A DNA stretch of 64,000 nucleotides from Nocardia jejuensis NBRC 103114. Its GTDB lineage: Bacteria; Actinomycetota; Actinomycetes; Mycobacteriales; Mycobacteriaceae. A program made the position numbers and the translations under genes. Shown here in pieces: positions 25,739-35,063 of this stretch. Numbering within the stretch: the stretch's first letter is position 1; the number at the start of each line of letters is the position of its first letter. The stretch spans positions 62,001 to 126,000 of the forward strand of contig NZ_BDBU01000022.1 in NCBI RefSeq assembly GCF_001613145.1, given 5' to 3'. Below the pieces are notes generated by a model, which worked only from the letters and a program-made list of their open reading frames with translations, made no database searches and was not told the DNA's origin.

Positions 25739-26671
25739 TCAGATACGGCTGTGATCGGTATAGGGGGTTCGGGGTCCGAACTTGGGCTTACGCGCGAATC
25801 CGGCCAGCCCCAGCAGCCGCACGGCCCGATACCGGTGCGGGCGAAGGGGTTCCAGCAGTTCGACCATGGCGTCGTCATCGATGGGCTTGCCCAGCAGGGT
25901 CCAGCCGACGGTCGCGGCCAGGTGGAAGTCACCGACCGACAACGCGTCCGGGTCACCGAAGGCGCGTTGCGCGATCTCGGCGGCGGTCCACACCCCGATA
26001 CCCGGAACGGTGCACAACCGGCGGGCGGCATCGGCATGGCTCAGGGTCGCCGCCTCCTCCAGCTTCGGGGCGATGCGCGCGGCCAGCACGATCGTCTTCG
26101 ACCGCTGCGGGCCCACATTGGCGCGGTGATAGACCCAGGACGGGATATGCCGCCAGGTCTCGGCATCCGGCATCACCCGCAACCCGTCCGGGGCGGGACC
26201 GGGTGCGGGAGTTCCGTAGCGCCACACCAGCTTCCGCCAGGACGCGTGCGCGGTGACGGTGTGCACCTTCTGCTCCAGCACCGCGGGCACCAGCGCCTCC
26301 CACACCAGCCCGGTGCGCAGCATGCGCAGGCCGGGATTGAGCCGGTGCGCCTCGGCCACCTTGGGATGCTCGGGGACGAAGTCGGTGAGGTCTTCCCGCA
26401 GGCACAGCATGGCCGGGAGCCGTTCGAGGAATTCCTCCGCGCCCGGACCCCACGCCCGCGCGTCCACCGCACAGCGGTCGGCCTGTCTCAAGCGGAAGGT
26501 GACCGGTCCCGACGGCATCCGCGAGGCGTGCCAGTGCGCACCGTCCGAGGTCTCCCGATGACACGGATCCCCGAACCCGCGCCGCAGCGGCGTCACGGTC
26601 GCCGCGAGATCGACGGCCCGTTCGGACCGCACGATCCGCGTGGACGCGGCGGCGATCGGGGCGGAGGTCAC
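25739..26671 (-). CDS. AlkA-like DNA-3-methyladenine glycosylase
   Basis: About 310 residues of the HhH-GPD superfamily. The hairpin-helix motif VPGIGVWTAAEIAQRAFGDP is followed by ALSVGDFHL, whose Asp is the catalytic residue of AlkA-type glycosylases. It excises alkylated bases in base excision repair. Only the glycosylase part is present; there is no Ada or [4Fe-4S] domain. GTG at 26671 is chosen, with GAGGAGG 14 nt upstream, an unusually long spacing. Confidence 0.82.
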   Translation of the reverse strand: MTSAPIAAASTRIVRSERAVDLAATVTPLRRGFGDPCHRETSDGAHWHASRMPSGPVTFRLRQADRCAVDARAWGPGAEEFLERLPAMLCLREDLTDFVPEHPKVAEAHRLNPGLRMLRTGLVWEALVPAVLEQKVHTVTAHASWRKLVWRYGTPAPGPAPDGLRVMPDAETWRHIPSWVYHRANVGPQRSKTIVLAARIAPKLEEAATLSHADAARRLCTVPGIGVWTAAEIAQRAFGDPDALSVGDFHLAATVGWTLLGKPIDDDAMVELLEPLRPHRYRAVRLLGLAGFARKPKFGPRTPYTDHSRI

Positions 26672-26777
26672 CGGCTCATTCTGCCTCCTCGATAACGCAC
26701 AGGTCACGACGGGCGATACTCCCCCGGTAGACCGCGTGATCAGCGATCAGCCGACGTTCGACTCGATGGAGGTTCTC

Positions 26778-26882
26778 ATGCTCACCACCGTGCTCAACTG
26801 GATTCTCGCCGCCTGGGGCAACGTCGCGGCGGGAAGCAGCGGCTATCAGATTCCCCCGGGATCCCTCCCCTTCGGCAGCTGA
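26778..26882 (+). CDS. Possible 34-residue peptide
   Basis: A GGAGG lies 7 nt before an ATG opening a 34-codon frame. The first half is hydrophobic with Trp (MLTTVLNWILAAWG), the second half is Gly/Ser/Pro-rich (SSGYQIPPGSLPFGS). It lies in the 240-bp gap between the glycosylase and the FAD oxidase genes. It could be a membrane-active micropeptide. No homologue is recognised. Confidence 0.4.
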   Translation: MLTTVLNWILAAWGNVAAGSSGYQIPPGSLPFGS

Positions 26883-26915
26883 GGGCGACAGGCCTCCCGC
26901 GACGACCACGGGCGG

Positions 26916-29744
26916 CTATCGGTCGTCGCGGGGTTCGACGTCGCTGGGTCGAACGAGGAATTCGGCCAGGTGCTGTGCCGGGTACGCGGCGAGCTGAGCG
27001 GCCTGGGTGCGACAGGAGAAGCCGTCGGCGATGAGAGTCGCATCGGCCGGGGCCGCGCGGAGCGCGGGCAGCAGCGACTGCTCGGCTATGGCGGTGGAGA
27101 CGTCGTGGTGCCCGGCCTGCATCCCGAAGTTTCCCGCCAAGCCGCAACAGCCGCTGATCTCGGTGATCCTCGCTCCGGTGCGTGCGAGGATGCCGCGATC
27201 CGCGGCGAAGCCGGTGGTGGCGTGTTCGTGGCAGTGCGGTTGCACTACGAGGTGACGGCCGGATCGGTCCGGGGGCCGGAAGTTCGGCTCGGAATTCAGG
27301 AACTCCGCGAGGGTGCGGGTAGCGACCGCGACCGCTCTCGCACGCGGGTCGTCGGGCAGGAGCCGGGGCAGGTCTTCGCGCAGGGCCGCGGTACAGGACG
27401 GTTCCAGACCGACCACCGCGCCTCCCCGGGAGACATGCCGCTCGAGCGCGTTCACCGTGGCGCGCAGGCGCTTTCGCGCGGTATCGAGCTGACCGGTGGT
27501 GATCCAGGTCAGGCCGCAGCACACGCGACGGTCGGGGATTCGCACCTCGTAGCCGAGGGATTCGATCACTTCGACCGCCGCCCACGCGATATGCGGATCG
27601 AACGCGTCGGTGAAGGTGTCTATCCACAGCATCACCGGGGGTGAGCCGGAAGCGGCGTGCGCACCGTCGACCCGGGAGTCCGCGAGCGACTCGGGGCGTC
27701 GAGCCCAGGAGCGGCGGAAGGTCTCGGGAGCCAGGCGCGGGATGGGGCGGCGAGGGTCGATTCCGGCCGCGCGCAAGGCTGTTCGGCGGAGCGGACCGGC
27801 GGCGGCGAAGGCATTGGTCAGGCGCGGGGCGCGGGTGGCGGCGGCCAGCCATCGGGGCAGCCGACCCAGCGAGTAGTGGTCGAGGGGGCGGATTCGGCCC
27901 TGGTAGCGACGATAGAGGGTCTCGGATTTGTAGGTGGCCATGTCCACGCCGGCGGGGCAGTCGGAGTGGCAGGCCTTGCAGGACAGGCACAGATCGAGGG
28001 ATTCGGCCACCGCGTCCGATCGCCAGTCGAGATCACCGCGCACCACCTCCTGCAGCACCCGGGCCCGGGCACGGGTGGAGTCCTTCTCGTCCGCCGTGGC
28101 CAGATACGAGGGGCACATGAAGCCACCGGAGGCGCGAGAGTCGGCGCGGCACTTGCCGATTCCCACGCAGCGGTGCACGGCGGTACCGAGATCACCGTCC
28201 CGGGGGAACACGAACCCGCCCGTGGAGGGAACGGGGCGCAGACCGGCCAGGCGCAGATCGGCCTCGAGGGGGCGGGGGCGCACCAGGACACCGGGGTTCA
28301 GGATGTCGGCGGGATCGAAGAGCGCCTTGAACCCGGCGAAGGCGGCCAGGGCATCGGGGGAGTACATGAGCGACAACAGGTCCGAGCGGGCACGGCCGTC
28401 GCCGTGCTCACCGGACAGGGACCCGCCGAAGCGCACGACCTGGCGGGCGGCGTCCTCGAGGAAGGCCCGGAAGCGTTGCGGGGCATCGGTTATCGGGAGA
28501 TCGAGGCGCACATGGATGCAGCCGTCCCCGAAATGGCCGTAGAGCAGGCCGTCCAGCCGGTGCGCGCGGGTGAGTTCCTCGAATTCGCGCAGGTACGCGC
28601 CCAATCGCTCGGGAGGCACGGCGGCGTCCTCCCAGCCGGGCCAGGCCGGATCCCCGTCCGGGGTGCGACCGGCCAGCCCCGCGCCATCCGCGCGAATTCC
28701 CCACAGCGACTGTGCTTCTCGCGTGTCCGTGACCGTGCGCGAGTCGAGCGCGGCGGCCGATCGGCACAGGGATTCGGCGAGGTCGCGCGCCTGCGCCGCG
28801 GTGTCGGCGGCGATCTCCACGAGCAGCCAGCCGCCGCCTCCGGGGAGTGTGGGAACCGTGCCGCGATGGGCGCGAACCACATCCACCAGCCGAGCGTCCA
28901 TGCCCTCGACCGCGGTCGGGCCCACGGCCATCACCGTCGCGATATCGTCCGCGGCGGTGGGCATGTCCGGATAGCCGAGCACCACCAGGACGGTGGCGGC
29001 GGGCACCGGCACCAGTTCGACCGTCGCCTCCAGCAGGAGCCCGCAGGTTCCCTCGGTCCCCACGAACGCCTTGGCGATCGACGAACCCCGTTCCGGCAGT
29101 AGATGTTCCAGGCTGTAGCCGGAGGCCTGACGCTCGAATCGCCCGAGTTCGGTGCGGATCACCGCGAGGTTCGCGCGGGTGAACTCCGCCAGCCCGGGGA
29201 GCACGGCCGGATCGTCGGCCAGTCGGCGTTCGGTTCCCGTGCCGTCGAGGATCCGCAGTTCCCGCACCGTATCGGAGGTTCGCCCCCAGGCGACCGCGCG
29301 CGGGCCGCACGCGTTGTTGCCGATCATCCCGCCGAGCGTGCAGCGGTTCTGTGTCGAAGGATCGGGTCCGAACCGCAGTCCGTGCGGCGCGGCGCGGCGC
29401 TGCAGGTCCGCGAGTACCGCGCCGGGTCGCACCCGTGCCGTCCGAGCGTCCGGATCGACCTCGAGGATCTCGTCGAGGTGGCGGCTGAAATCCAGCACGA
29501 TCCCGGCGCCGATGGCATTGCCCGCGACCGAGGTGCCGCCGCCGCGCGCGGTGATCCCGATGCCCTCCGCGCGCGCGAATCGCAGCACCTCGGCGACATC
29601 GTCGTCGGTGCGGGGGAACACGACCGCGGCCGGGAGCACCCGATAGTTGGAGGCGTCGGAGGAGTATTCGGCACGACGGCGCTCGGACGCATCGACCTCG
29701 CCCGCGATCCGTCCGCGCAACGCCCGCTCCACCGCATCGCTCAC
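26916..29744 (-). CDS. Fused FAD-linked/Fe-S oxidoreductase, D-lactate dehydrogenase-like
   Basis: 942 residues joining what are separate GlcD and GlcF subunits elsewhere. Residues 1-470: FAD-binding PCMH domain (ITARGGGTSVAGNAIGAG) and C-terminal cap of the FAD-linked oxidase family. Residues 530-620: Fe-S region with CVGIGKC and CLSCKACHSDCPAGVD. Residues 700-930: two CCG domains (RVCCGLTW, SGCCGLAGNFG). Such fusions oxidise D-lactate, glycolate or another 2-hydroxy acid and send electrons to quinone. The ATG at 29744 gives a normal N-terminus. Exact substrate not deducible. Confidence 0.88.
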   Translation of the reverse strand: MSDAVERALRGRIAGEVDASERRRAEYSSDASNYRVLPAAVVFPRTDDDVAEVLRFARAEGIGITARGGGTSVAGNAIGAGIVLDFSRHLDEILEVDPDARTARVRPGAVLADLQRRAAPHGLRFGPDPSTQNRCTLGGMIGNNACGPRAVAWGRTSDTVRELRILDGTGTERRLADDPAVLPGLAEFTRANLAVIRTELGRFERQASGYSLEHLLPERGSSIAKAFVGTEGTCGLLLEATVELVPVPAATVLVVLGYPDMPTAADDIATVMAVGPTAVEGMDARLVDVVRAHRGTVPTLPGGGGWLLVEIAADTAAQARDLAESLCRSAAALDSRTVTDTREAQSLWGIRADGAGLAGRTPDGDPAWPGWEDAAVPPERLGAYLREFEELTRAHRLDGLLYGHFGDGCIHVRLDLPITDAPQRFRAFLEDAARQVVRFGGSLSGEHGDGRARSDLLSLMYSPDALAAFAGFKALFDPADILNPGVLVRPRPLEADLRLAGLRPVPSTGGFVFPRDGDLGTAVHRCVGIGKCRADSRASGGFMCPSYLATADEKDSTRARARVLQEVVRGDLDWRSDAVAESLDLCLSCKACHSDCPAGVDMATYKSETLYRRYQGRIRPLDHYSLGRLPRWLAAATRAPRLTNAFAAAGPLRRTALRAAGIDPRRPIPRLAPETFRRSWARRPESLADSRVDGAHAASGSPPVMLWIDTFTDAFDPHIAWAAVEVIESLGYEVRIPDRRVCCGLTWITTGQLDTARKRLRATVNALERHVSRGGAVVGLEPSCTAALREDLPRLLPDDPRARAVAVATRTLAEFLNSEPNFRPPDRSGRHLVVQPHCHEHATTGFAADRGILARTGARITEISGCCGLAGNFGMQAGHHDVSTAIAEQSLLPALRAAPADATLIADGFSCRTQAAQLAAYPAQHLAEFLVRPSDVEPRDDR

Positions 29745-29981
29745 CCCGTCAGCCTATGACCCGGCACCGCGCCTCGAACCGCATCCGTCCCCGGTTCTCG
29801 CCCCGCACCCGGATCCGCGGCGAACATCGGCGACGTGACTTGCGGGTACGTCCCGATCGTGTGCGACCGGTGAGTGTCAATGTGTGGACGCCGCACCGGG
29901 CACACCCGAAAGATCGGGAAACGCCCGATGAGATCTCCGTGCGGTTCGCTCAGCGCGAACGGCGCGCCGGGCCGGAAGGGC

Positions 29982-30012
29982 TTGCTCTCAACCTTTGTTG
30001 AGGTCCTACTGT
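29982..30012 (+). promoter_or_regulatory. MerR-type promoter of the ABC exporter
   Basis: -35 TTGCTC and -10 TACTGT are separated by 19 bp, the over-long spacer typical of MerR-controlled promoters. The spacer contains the perfect inverted repeat CTCAAC-CTTT-GTTGAG (29987-30002). Expected transcription start is about 30018, 40 nt before the exporter ATG. The rest of the 29745-30056 region shows no gene. Confidence 0.65.
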
Positions 30013-30056
30013 CGGTGGTCGGGAGTTCAGTGGACTCCGACGGTGAGGAGTACGGG

Positions 30057-31937
30057 ATGAGCATGGAATCCGTGGCGTGGAATCAGCTGTATCGGCAGAT
30101 GAACGCGCCTACCGAGCAGCGACCGCTTCGGCTGGCGACAGCGCGGCGGATCCTGGCGTTCGCCACCCCGCATCATCGGCGACTGGGCGCCTTCCTGGTG
30201 TTCAGCGTTCTGTCCGCGCTGCTGGCCGTGGCCACGCCGGTGCTGGCCGGGCGGGTCGTGGACGCCATCGTCGGCGGCGGCACCACCCGCACCGTCATCA
30301 CCCTGGCGGCGATCATCGCGCTGGTGGCCGTGCTGGACGCGGCGCTGGGGCTGATCATCCGACTGCTGTCCTCCCGCATCGGCGAGGGACTGATCTTCGA
30401 TCTGCGGACCGCCGTCTTCGATCACGTGCAGAAGATGCCGGTCGCGTTCTTCACCCGCACCCGGACCGGCGCACTGGTGAGCCGGTTGAACAATGACGTC
30501 ATCGGGGCGCAGCGGGCCTTCAGTTCGACGCTGTCCGGCGTGGTCACCAATGTGGTGACGCTGGCGCTCACGCTCGCGGTGATGATGCGATTGTCCTGGC
30601 AGATCACACTGCTGGCGCTCGTGCTGCTGCCGGTTTTCGTCCTGCCCGCCCGGCGCATGGGGGAGCGGCTGGCCACCATCCAGCGCGAGGCGGCCGGACT
30701 CAACGCCTCCATGAGCACCCAGATGACCGAACGGTTCTCCGCGCCCGGCGCGACGCTGGTGAAGCTGTTCGGACGCCCGCACCAGGAGTCCTCGGAGTTC
30801 TCGGTGCGCGCCGGACGCGTGCGGGACATCGGGGTGCGCACCGCCATGCTGCAGACCGTGTTCGTCACCGCGCTCACCCTGGTGTCGGCGCTGGCGCTGG
30901 CGCTGGTGTACGGACTCGGCGGGTACTTCGCGCTGCAGGGCCGGCTGGAACCCGGTGCGGTGGTCGCGCTTTCGCTCCTGTTGACCCGGCTCTACTCGCC
31001 GCTGACCGCGCTGGCCAGCGCCCGGGTGGACATCATGTCGGCGCTGGTGAGCTTCGAGCGGGTCTTCGAGGTGCTGGATCTGGAGCCGCTCATCCAGGAC
31101 GCACCCGATGCGGTGGACGTTCCCGACGGGCCGATCGCGGTCGAATTGGACGCGGTCGACTTCGGATACCCGTCGGCGGACAAGGTGTCCCTGGCCTCGC
31201 TCGAGGATGTGGCGACCCTGGACACCCGCGGCGGTGAGGAAGTGCTGCATCAGGTGTCGCTGCGCGCCGAACCCGGGCAGATGGTGGCACTGGTCGGATC
31301 TTCCGGCGCCGGTAAATCCACCATCGCGCAGCTGGTTTCGCGTCTCTACGACGTGGACTCGGGATCCGTTCGGCTCGGCGGCGCCGATGTGCGGCAATTG
31401 ACCGGGCGTTCCATCCAGGCCACCGTCGGCCTCGTCACCCAGGACGGGCATCTGTTCCACGACACGATTCGGGCCAACCTGCTGCTGGCGCGACCCGAAG
31501 CCGACGAGGCCGAACTCTGGGATGCCTTGAGCCGCGCCAGATTGCGCGACCTCATCGAATCGCTCCCCGACGGTCTGGACACTGTGGTCGGCGAACGCGG
31601 CTATCGACTCTCCGGCGGCGAACGGCAGCGGCTCACCATCGCCCGCCTGCTGCTCAAGCAGCCCCGCGTGGTGATCCTGGACGAGGCCACCGCCTCCCTG
31701 GACTCCACCTCCGAGGCCGCCGTGCAGGAGGCGCTGGCCGAGGCCCTGAACGGCCGGACCTCGCTGGTGATCGCACATCGGCTCTCCACCATCCGCAACG
31801 CGGATCAGATCCTGGTCCTGGAGCACGGCCGCATCGTCGAACGCGGAACCCATACGGCGCTGCTGGCCGCGGGCGGGCGGTACACCGAGCTCTACCGCAC
31901 CCAGTTCGCCGACGCGTCCGAACCGGCCGCCGCCTGA
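30057..31937 (+). CDS. ABC exporter, fused membrane and ATPase domains
   Basis: 626 residues: a six-helix type I exporter domain (residues 40-330) and an ATPase domain with Walker A VGSSGAGKST, Q-loop, signature LSGGERQR, Walker B VVILDEATAS and H-loop IAHRLST. It would work as a homodimer to export a drug or lipid. GAGGAG lies 6 nt before the ATG. A MerR-type promoter suggests induction by a small molecule, such as the exported compound. A 24-bp hairpin follows immediately after the stop codon. Confidence 0.88.
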   Translation: MSMESVAWNQLYRQMNAPTEQRPLRLATARRILAFATPHHRRLGAFLVFSVLSALLAVATPVLAGRVVDAIVGGGTTRTVITLAAIIALVAVLDAALGLIIRLLSSRIGEGLIFDLRTAVFDHVQKMPVAFFTRTRTGALVSRLNNDVIGAQRAFSSTLSGVVTNVVTLALTLAVMMRLSWQITLLALVLLPVFVLPARRMGERLATIQREAAGLNASMSTQMTERFSAPGATLVKLFGRPHQESSEFSVRAGRVRDIGVRTAMLQTVFVTALTLVSALALALVYGLGGYFALQGRLEPGAVVALSLLLTRLYSPLTALASARVDIMSALVSFERVFEVLDLEPLIQDAPDAVDVPDGPIAVELDAVDFGYPSADKVSLASLEDVATLDTRGGEEVLHQVSLRAEPGQMVALVGSSGAGKSTIAQLVSRLYDVDSGSVRLGGADVRQLTGRSIQATVGLVTQDGHLFHDTIRANLLLARPEADEAELWDALSRARLRDLIESLPDGLDTVVGERGYRLSGGERQRLTIARLLLKQPRVVILDEATASLDSTSEAAVQEALAEALNGRTSLVIAHRLSTIRNADQILVLEHGRIVERGTHTALLAAGGRYTELYRTQFADASEPAAA

Positions 31938-31990
31938 CCCCTGCACGACTTTCTCCCCCGGCCCGCCCGGGGGAGAAAGTCGTGCAGGGG
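31938..31990 (+). terminator. Very long perfect hairpin after the ABC exporter
   Basis: The arms 31938-31961 and 31967-31990 are a perfect 24-bp inverted repeat with a 5-nt loop, beginning at the first base after the stop codon. There is no U-tract after it. It could stop transcription or protect the mRNA 3' end. Confidence 0.7.
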
Positions 31991-32049
31991 CTTGCCGATC
32001 CGGCAAAAGAAATAGGGAGCCACCGGCAGCGGCCGATACCGTCGAGGAC

Positions 32050-33000
32050 ATGGCCGCACAGACGCATGAGCACTCGAAGGATCACGCACACTCGCACGGG
32101 GGGAACCACTCGCACGGCCACGGACACAGCCACACTCATGACGGGATCGACTGGACCACACAGATCGGCAATCTGCGGCGAGGCGACGCACTCGGTGCGG
32201 CATCCGCCGCCCGGATCGCGGAGCGGCTGATCGGGGCGCTGCGCAAGGACGAGCCGACGGTGCTGGATATCGGCGCGGGGGCGGGGGGACAGAGCGCGGC
32301 GTTCGCGCGGGAGTTGGCCCGGGCCGGAGGCGGACGGCTGGTGATCGTGGACGCGGTGCCCGAACTGCTCGAGGTGGCGCGGGAGACCGCCATCGCCGCA
32401 CTCGACGGCGACCACGGCGTCCGGGTCGAGATCGTCCGAGCCGACGCGGCGGCGGACGGTCTGGGTGAGCTGGTACCGGAGGCGGACCTGGTCTGGGCCT
32501 CGCGAATGGTGCATCACCTGCCCGATCAGCAGGCGGGAACCGACAGCTTCGCTCGGCTGCTGCGCCCCGGCGGCTGGCTGGCCCTGTCCGAGGGTGGGCT
32601 GCCGACCCGTTGCCTGCCGTGGGATCTGGGCGTGGGCGAGCCGGGATTGCAGGATCGGCTGCTGACCGCCTGGGAGGGCGTGTTCGTGGCGATGCGTGAG
32701 GAGATCACCGGCGCGGTGCGGATGCCCTACGGCTGGACCACCACCCTGCGGCGGGCCGGGCTCACCGAGGTCGCCTCGTTCAGTGTGCTGACCGATCATC
32801 CCGCCCCCACCTCACCCGAGGTTCGCGAGCACGTCACCTCCTGGCTCGACGCCATGCGGACCCGGGTCGAGGACGTTCTCTCCGATTCGGACCGCGCCGC
32901 CATCGACGCCCTGCTCGACCCGGCGGCCGATACCTATGTCGGCACGCGCGATGACCTGTTCGTCCTCGGCGCGTCGACGATCTATATCGGTCGTCGCTGA
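32050..33000 (+). CDS. SAM-dependent methyltransferase with His-rich N-terminus
   Basis: 316 residues. The first 31 residues hold 12 histidines in H-x-H patterns (HSHGHGHSHTHDG), followed by a class I methyltransferase with motif I VLDIGAGAGGQSAAF and the acidic end of strand 2 in VIVDAVPELL. The C-terminal 100 residues probably shape the substrate site. The His cluster resembles those of zinc or nickel handling proteins and is not part of the methyltransferase fold. Substrate unknown. Confidence 0.8.
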   Translation: MAAQTHEHSKDHAHSHGGNHSHGHGHSHTHDGIDWTTQIGNLRRGDALGAASAARIAERLIGALRKDEPTVLDIGAGAGGQSAAFARELARAGGGRLVIVDAVPELLEVARETAIAALDGDHGVRVEIVRADAAADGLGELVPEADLVWASRMVHHLPDQQAGTDSFARLLRPGGWLALSEGGLPTRCLPWDLGVGEPGLQDRLLTAWEGVFVAMREEITGAVRMPYGWTTTLRRAGLTEVASFSVLTDHPAPTSPEVREHVTSWLDAMRTRVEDVLSDSDRAAIDALLDPAADTYVGTRDDLFVLGASTIYIGRR

Positions 33001-33314
33001 CCAAATTCGTTCTCGCGCAACGCTCCCGGAAGTCATAGTCGGAAACTATCGGCATCGTGCCCGGCGCGCGATGCCGATCGGCCGAGCGGGCGGCAAATGT
33101 GGAGGTGTTCCGGGAACTCCTCGGACGCACGATCAATTACCTTGCGGACCTGCGGGTGCAATTGCGGGTGCGCGTCGGAGAACCGTGACGTGCCGACACC
33201 GTGCTGTGACCGTTCCGTTAAAAAGGGGCGGCCCCAAATACCCTGCTATACGGCATAATTCGACTTCCCACGGCACCTTTCGATGGTCGTTTCCTGCCGG
33301 GGGGAGGAGTTTCG
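33001..33314. other. Intergenic region with a terminator hairpin
   Basis: A perfect 10-bp stem ATCGGCATCG / CGATGCCGAT with 11-nt loop (33048-33078) probably ends the methyltransferase transcript. Near 33250 the AT-rich CTATACGGCATAAT could hold the promoter of the next gene. No supported gene. Confidence 0.55.
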
Positions 33315-33779
33315 GTGACCCGTACCAAGGAGCAGCGGCGGACGTCCGCGGTTCGTATCGACGATATCGAGCGGATGTTCGGTGAGCGTCGAAGTCAGCA
33401 CGTCGAGGAGACACTGGAGTTGCAGGTCGGGGGTGAATCCCGGCGCACCGACGCGGACTGGACCGTGCCGAGATATGTTTCGGCCGAATGCATCTCGGGG
33501 AAACTGGTGATCGATTTCACGCAGGCGCTGTGCTCGCGCCGCGAAATCGATGTGCGGGTGGACGCGGGCTCCGGAACCATCGTGCTGGTCGTTCCGCGCG
33601 GGTGGCGCGTGGATCTCGACGGGGTGAAATGCGGTGACGGGGCCATCGCGAATCGCGTGAAACTACCGCGTTTTCCGGGCGCACCGCTGATCCGGGTGGT
33701 GGGACATGTGGACTCCGGCGTGCTGAAGGCGCGATACGACTACCGGTCCCCGATCGGCTGGTTGCGCCGCGCGCGCTGA
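33315..33779 (+). CDS. LiaF-like cell-envelope response domain protein
   Basis: 154 residues. The C-terminal two thirds (VSAECISGKLVIDFTQAL, then VDAGSGTIVLVVPRGWRVDL) has the repeated short strands of the LiaF/YvqF-type C-terminal domain, seen in proteins that respond to wall-active antibiotics. Membrane helices and the common DUF1707 N-terminus are absent; instead the first 45 residues are charged. GGAGGAG precedes the GTG start. Function unproven. Confidence 0.6.
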   Translation: MTRTKEQRRTSAVRIDDIERMFGERRSQHVEETLELQVGGESRRTDADWTVPRYVSAECISGKLVIDFTQALCSRREIDVRVDAGSGTIVLVVPRGWRVDLDGVKCGDGAIANRVKLPRFPGAPLIRVVGHVDSGVLKARYDYRSPIGWLRRAR

Positions 33780-33881
33780 GTGCCGGCTGCTGAGCTCCCT
33801 CGCGCCGGGCTCACCCGTCGAGCACCCCGACACCACCCCCTGATTCCGGCATTTCCGCAGACCATGCGGTATGACGGATAG

Positions 33882-34979
33882 GTGGCAGAAGTGTCGCGAT
33901 GGCTGTTGCATGTCGACCTCGACCAATTCCAGGCCGCGGTCGAGTACCGACGCCGTCCCGAGCTGCGCGGACTGCCCGTCATCGTCGGCGGGAACGGGGA
34001 TCCGGCCGAACCCCGCAAGGTGGTCTCCTGCGCCTCGTATCCGGCCCGGGCTCGCGGCGTGCGCGCGGGCATGCCGCTGCGGGCGGCTCAGCGCGCCTGC
34101 CCCGACGGCGTCTTCCTGCCGCAGGATCTGGCCACCTACGCCGAGGCGTCCGAGGAGATCATGACCGTGCTGCGCGGATTTCCGGGGCGGGTGGAGGTGC
34201 TGGGGTTCGACGAGGCGTTCCTGGCCGTCGACACCGACGATCCGGATCGGCTCGCCGCCGAGATCCGCAGCGCCATCGCCGAATTGGGGCTGAGCTGCTC
34301 GATCGGCATCGGAGACAACAAGCTTCGGGCGAAACTGGCCACCGGATTCGCCAAGGCCGTGGGTAAATCCGATGCGACCGAGAACGCCCCCGATCCCGAA
34401 AGCGGCACGGGCGTATTCCATCTCACCGCGGCCAACTGGACCGAGTTGATGGCGCACCGGCCCACCACCGCGCTGTGGGGGATCGGTTCCCGGATCGCGA
34501 AACGCATGAGCGCCCTGGGCATCGAGACCGTCGCGGACCTGGCCGCCGCCGATCGGACCGTGCTGACCGCGGAATTCGGGCCCAACACCGGGCCCTACCT
34601 GTGGGTGCTAGGCCACGGCGCGGGCGACACCGATATCGCCGAACCACGAGAGCCGGTGGGGCACAGTCGTTCCGAAACCTTTCCACGCGACCTCACCGAA
34701 CGCGCCGACCTGGACGCGGCCCTGACCCGCCTGGCCACCCTCGTCGCCGAGGAGACCGTCGCGGCCGGACGCGCCGTGCGGCGGGTCAGCGTCACCGTCC
34801 GGACCAGCACCTTCTTCACCCGCGGCAAGCAGCGGAAACTGCCGCGGGCCACGCTCGACGTGGACGAGATCGTGGCGACGGCGCTCGAGGTCCTGCACTC
34901 CTTCGAACTGGACCGGCCCATCCGGCTGCTCGGCGTCCGCGTCGAATACGCTCCGGACGAATCCGCCGGAAAGGACTGA
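33882..34979 (+). CDS. dinB2: Y-family DNA polymerase IV, DinB2-like
   Basis: 365 residues. The palm motif HVDLDQFQAAVE carries metal ligand Asp12, and GFDEAF carries Asp110/Glu111. The residue at the steric-gate position, Phe or Tyr in most DinB enzymes, is Gln17. Mycobacterial DinB2 also lacks an aromatic gate (Leu) and inserts ribonucleotides readily. No obvious clamp-binding QxxLF motif is seen at the C-terminus, again as in DinB2. It would copy damaged or dNTP-poor templates. GTG starts at 33882 and 33891 are both possible. Confidence 0.88.
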   Translation: MAEVSRWLLHVDLDQFQAAVEYRRRPELRGLPVIVGGNGDPAEPRKVVSCASYPARARGVRAGMPLRAAQRACPDGVFLPQDLATYAEASEEIMTVLRGFPGRVEVLGFDEAFLAVDTDDPDRLAAEIRSAIAELGLSCSIGIGDNKLRAKLATGFAKAVGKSDATENAPDPESGTGVFHLTAANWTELMAHRPTTALWGIGSRIAKRMSALGIETVADLAAADRTVLTAEFGPNTGPYLWVLGHGAGDTDIAEPREPVGHSRSETFPRDLTERADLDAALTRLATLVAEETVAAGRAVRRVSVTVRTSTFFTRGKQRKLPRATLDVDEIVATALEVLHSFELDRPIRLLGVRVEYAPDESAGKD

Positions 34980-35063
34980 TCGCCCGGTGGGAGACGGGCT
35001 GCCGGACCGCCCGAGGCATTTGTCATGCTGTGGACAGGCATCCAGACGGAAGGCACCCATCCG

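Noticed and set aside
26671..26690. Three-codon ATG frame overlapping the glycosylase GTG start
   Set aside because: It resembles the sdh leader arrangement, but it is too short to separate from chance.
30027..32051. 674-codon minus-strand frame opposite the ABC exporter
   Set aside because: Opposite a clear exporter gene; no recognisable domain.
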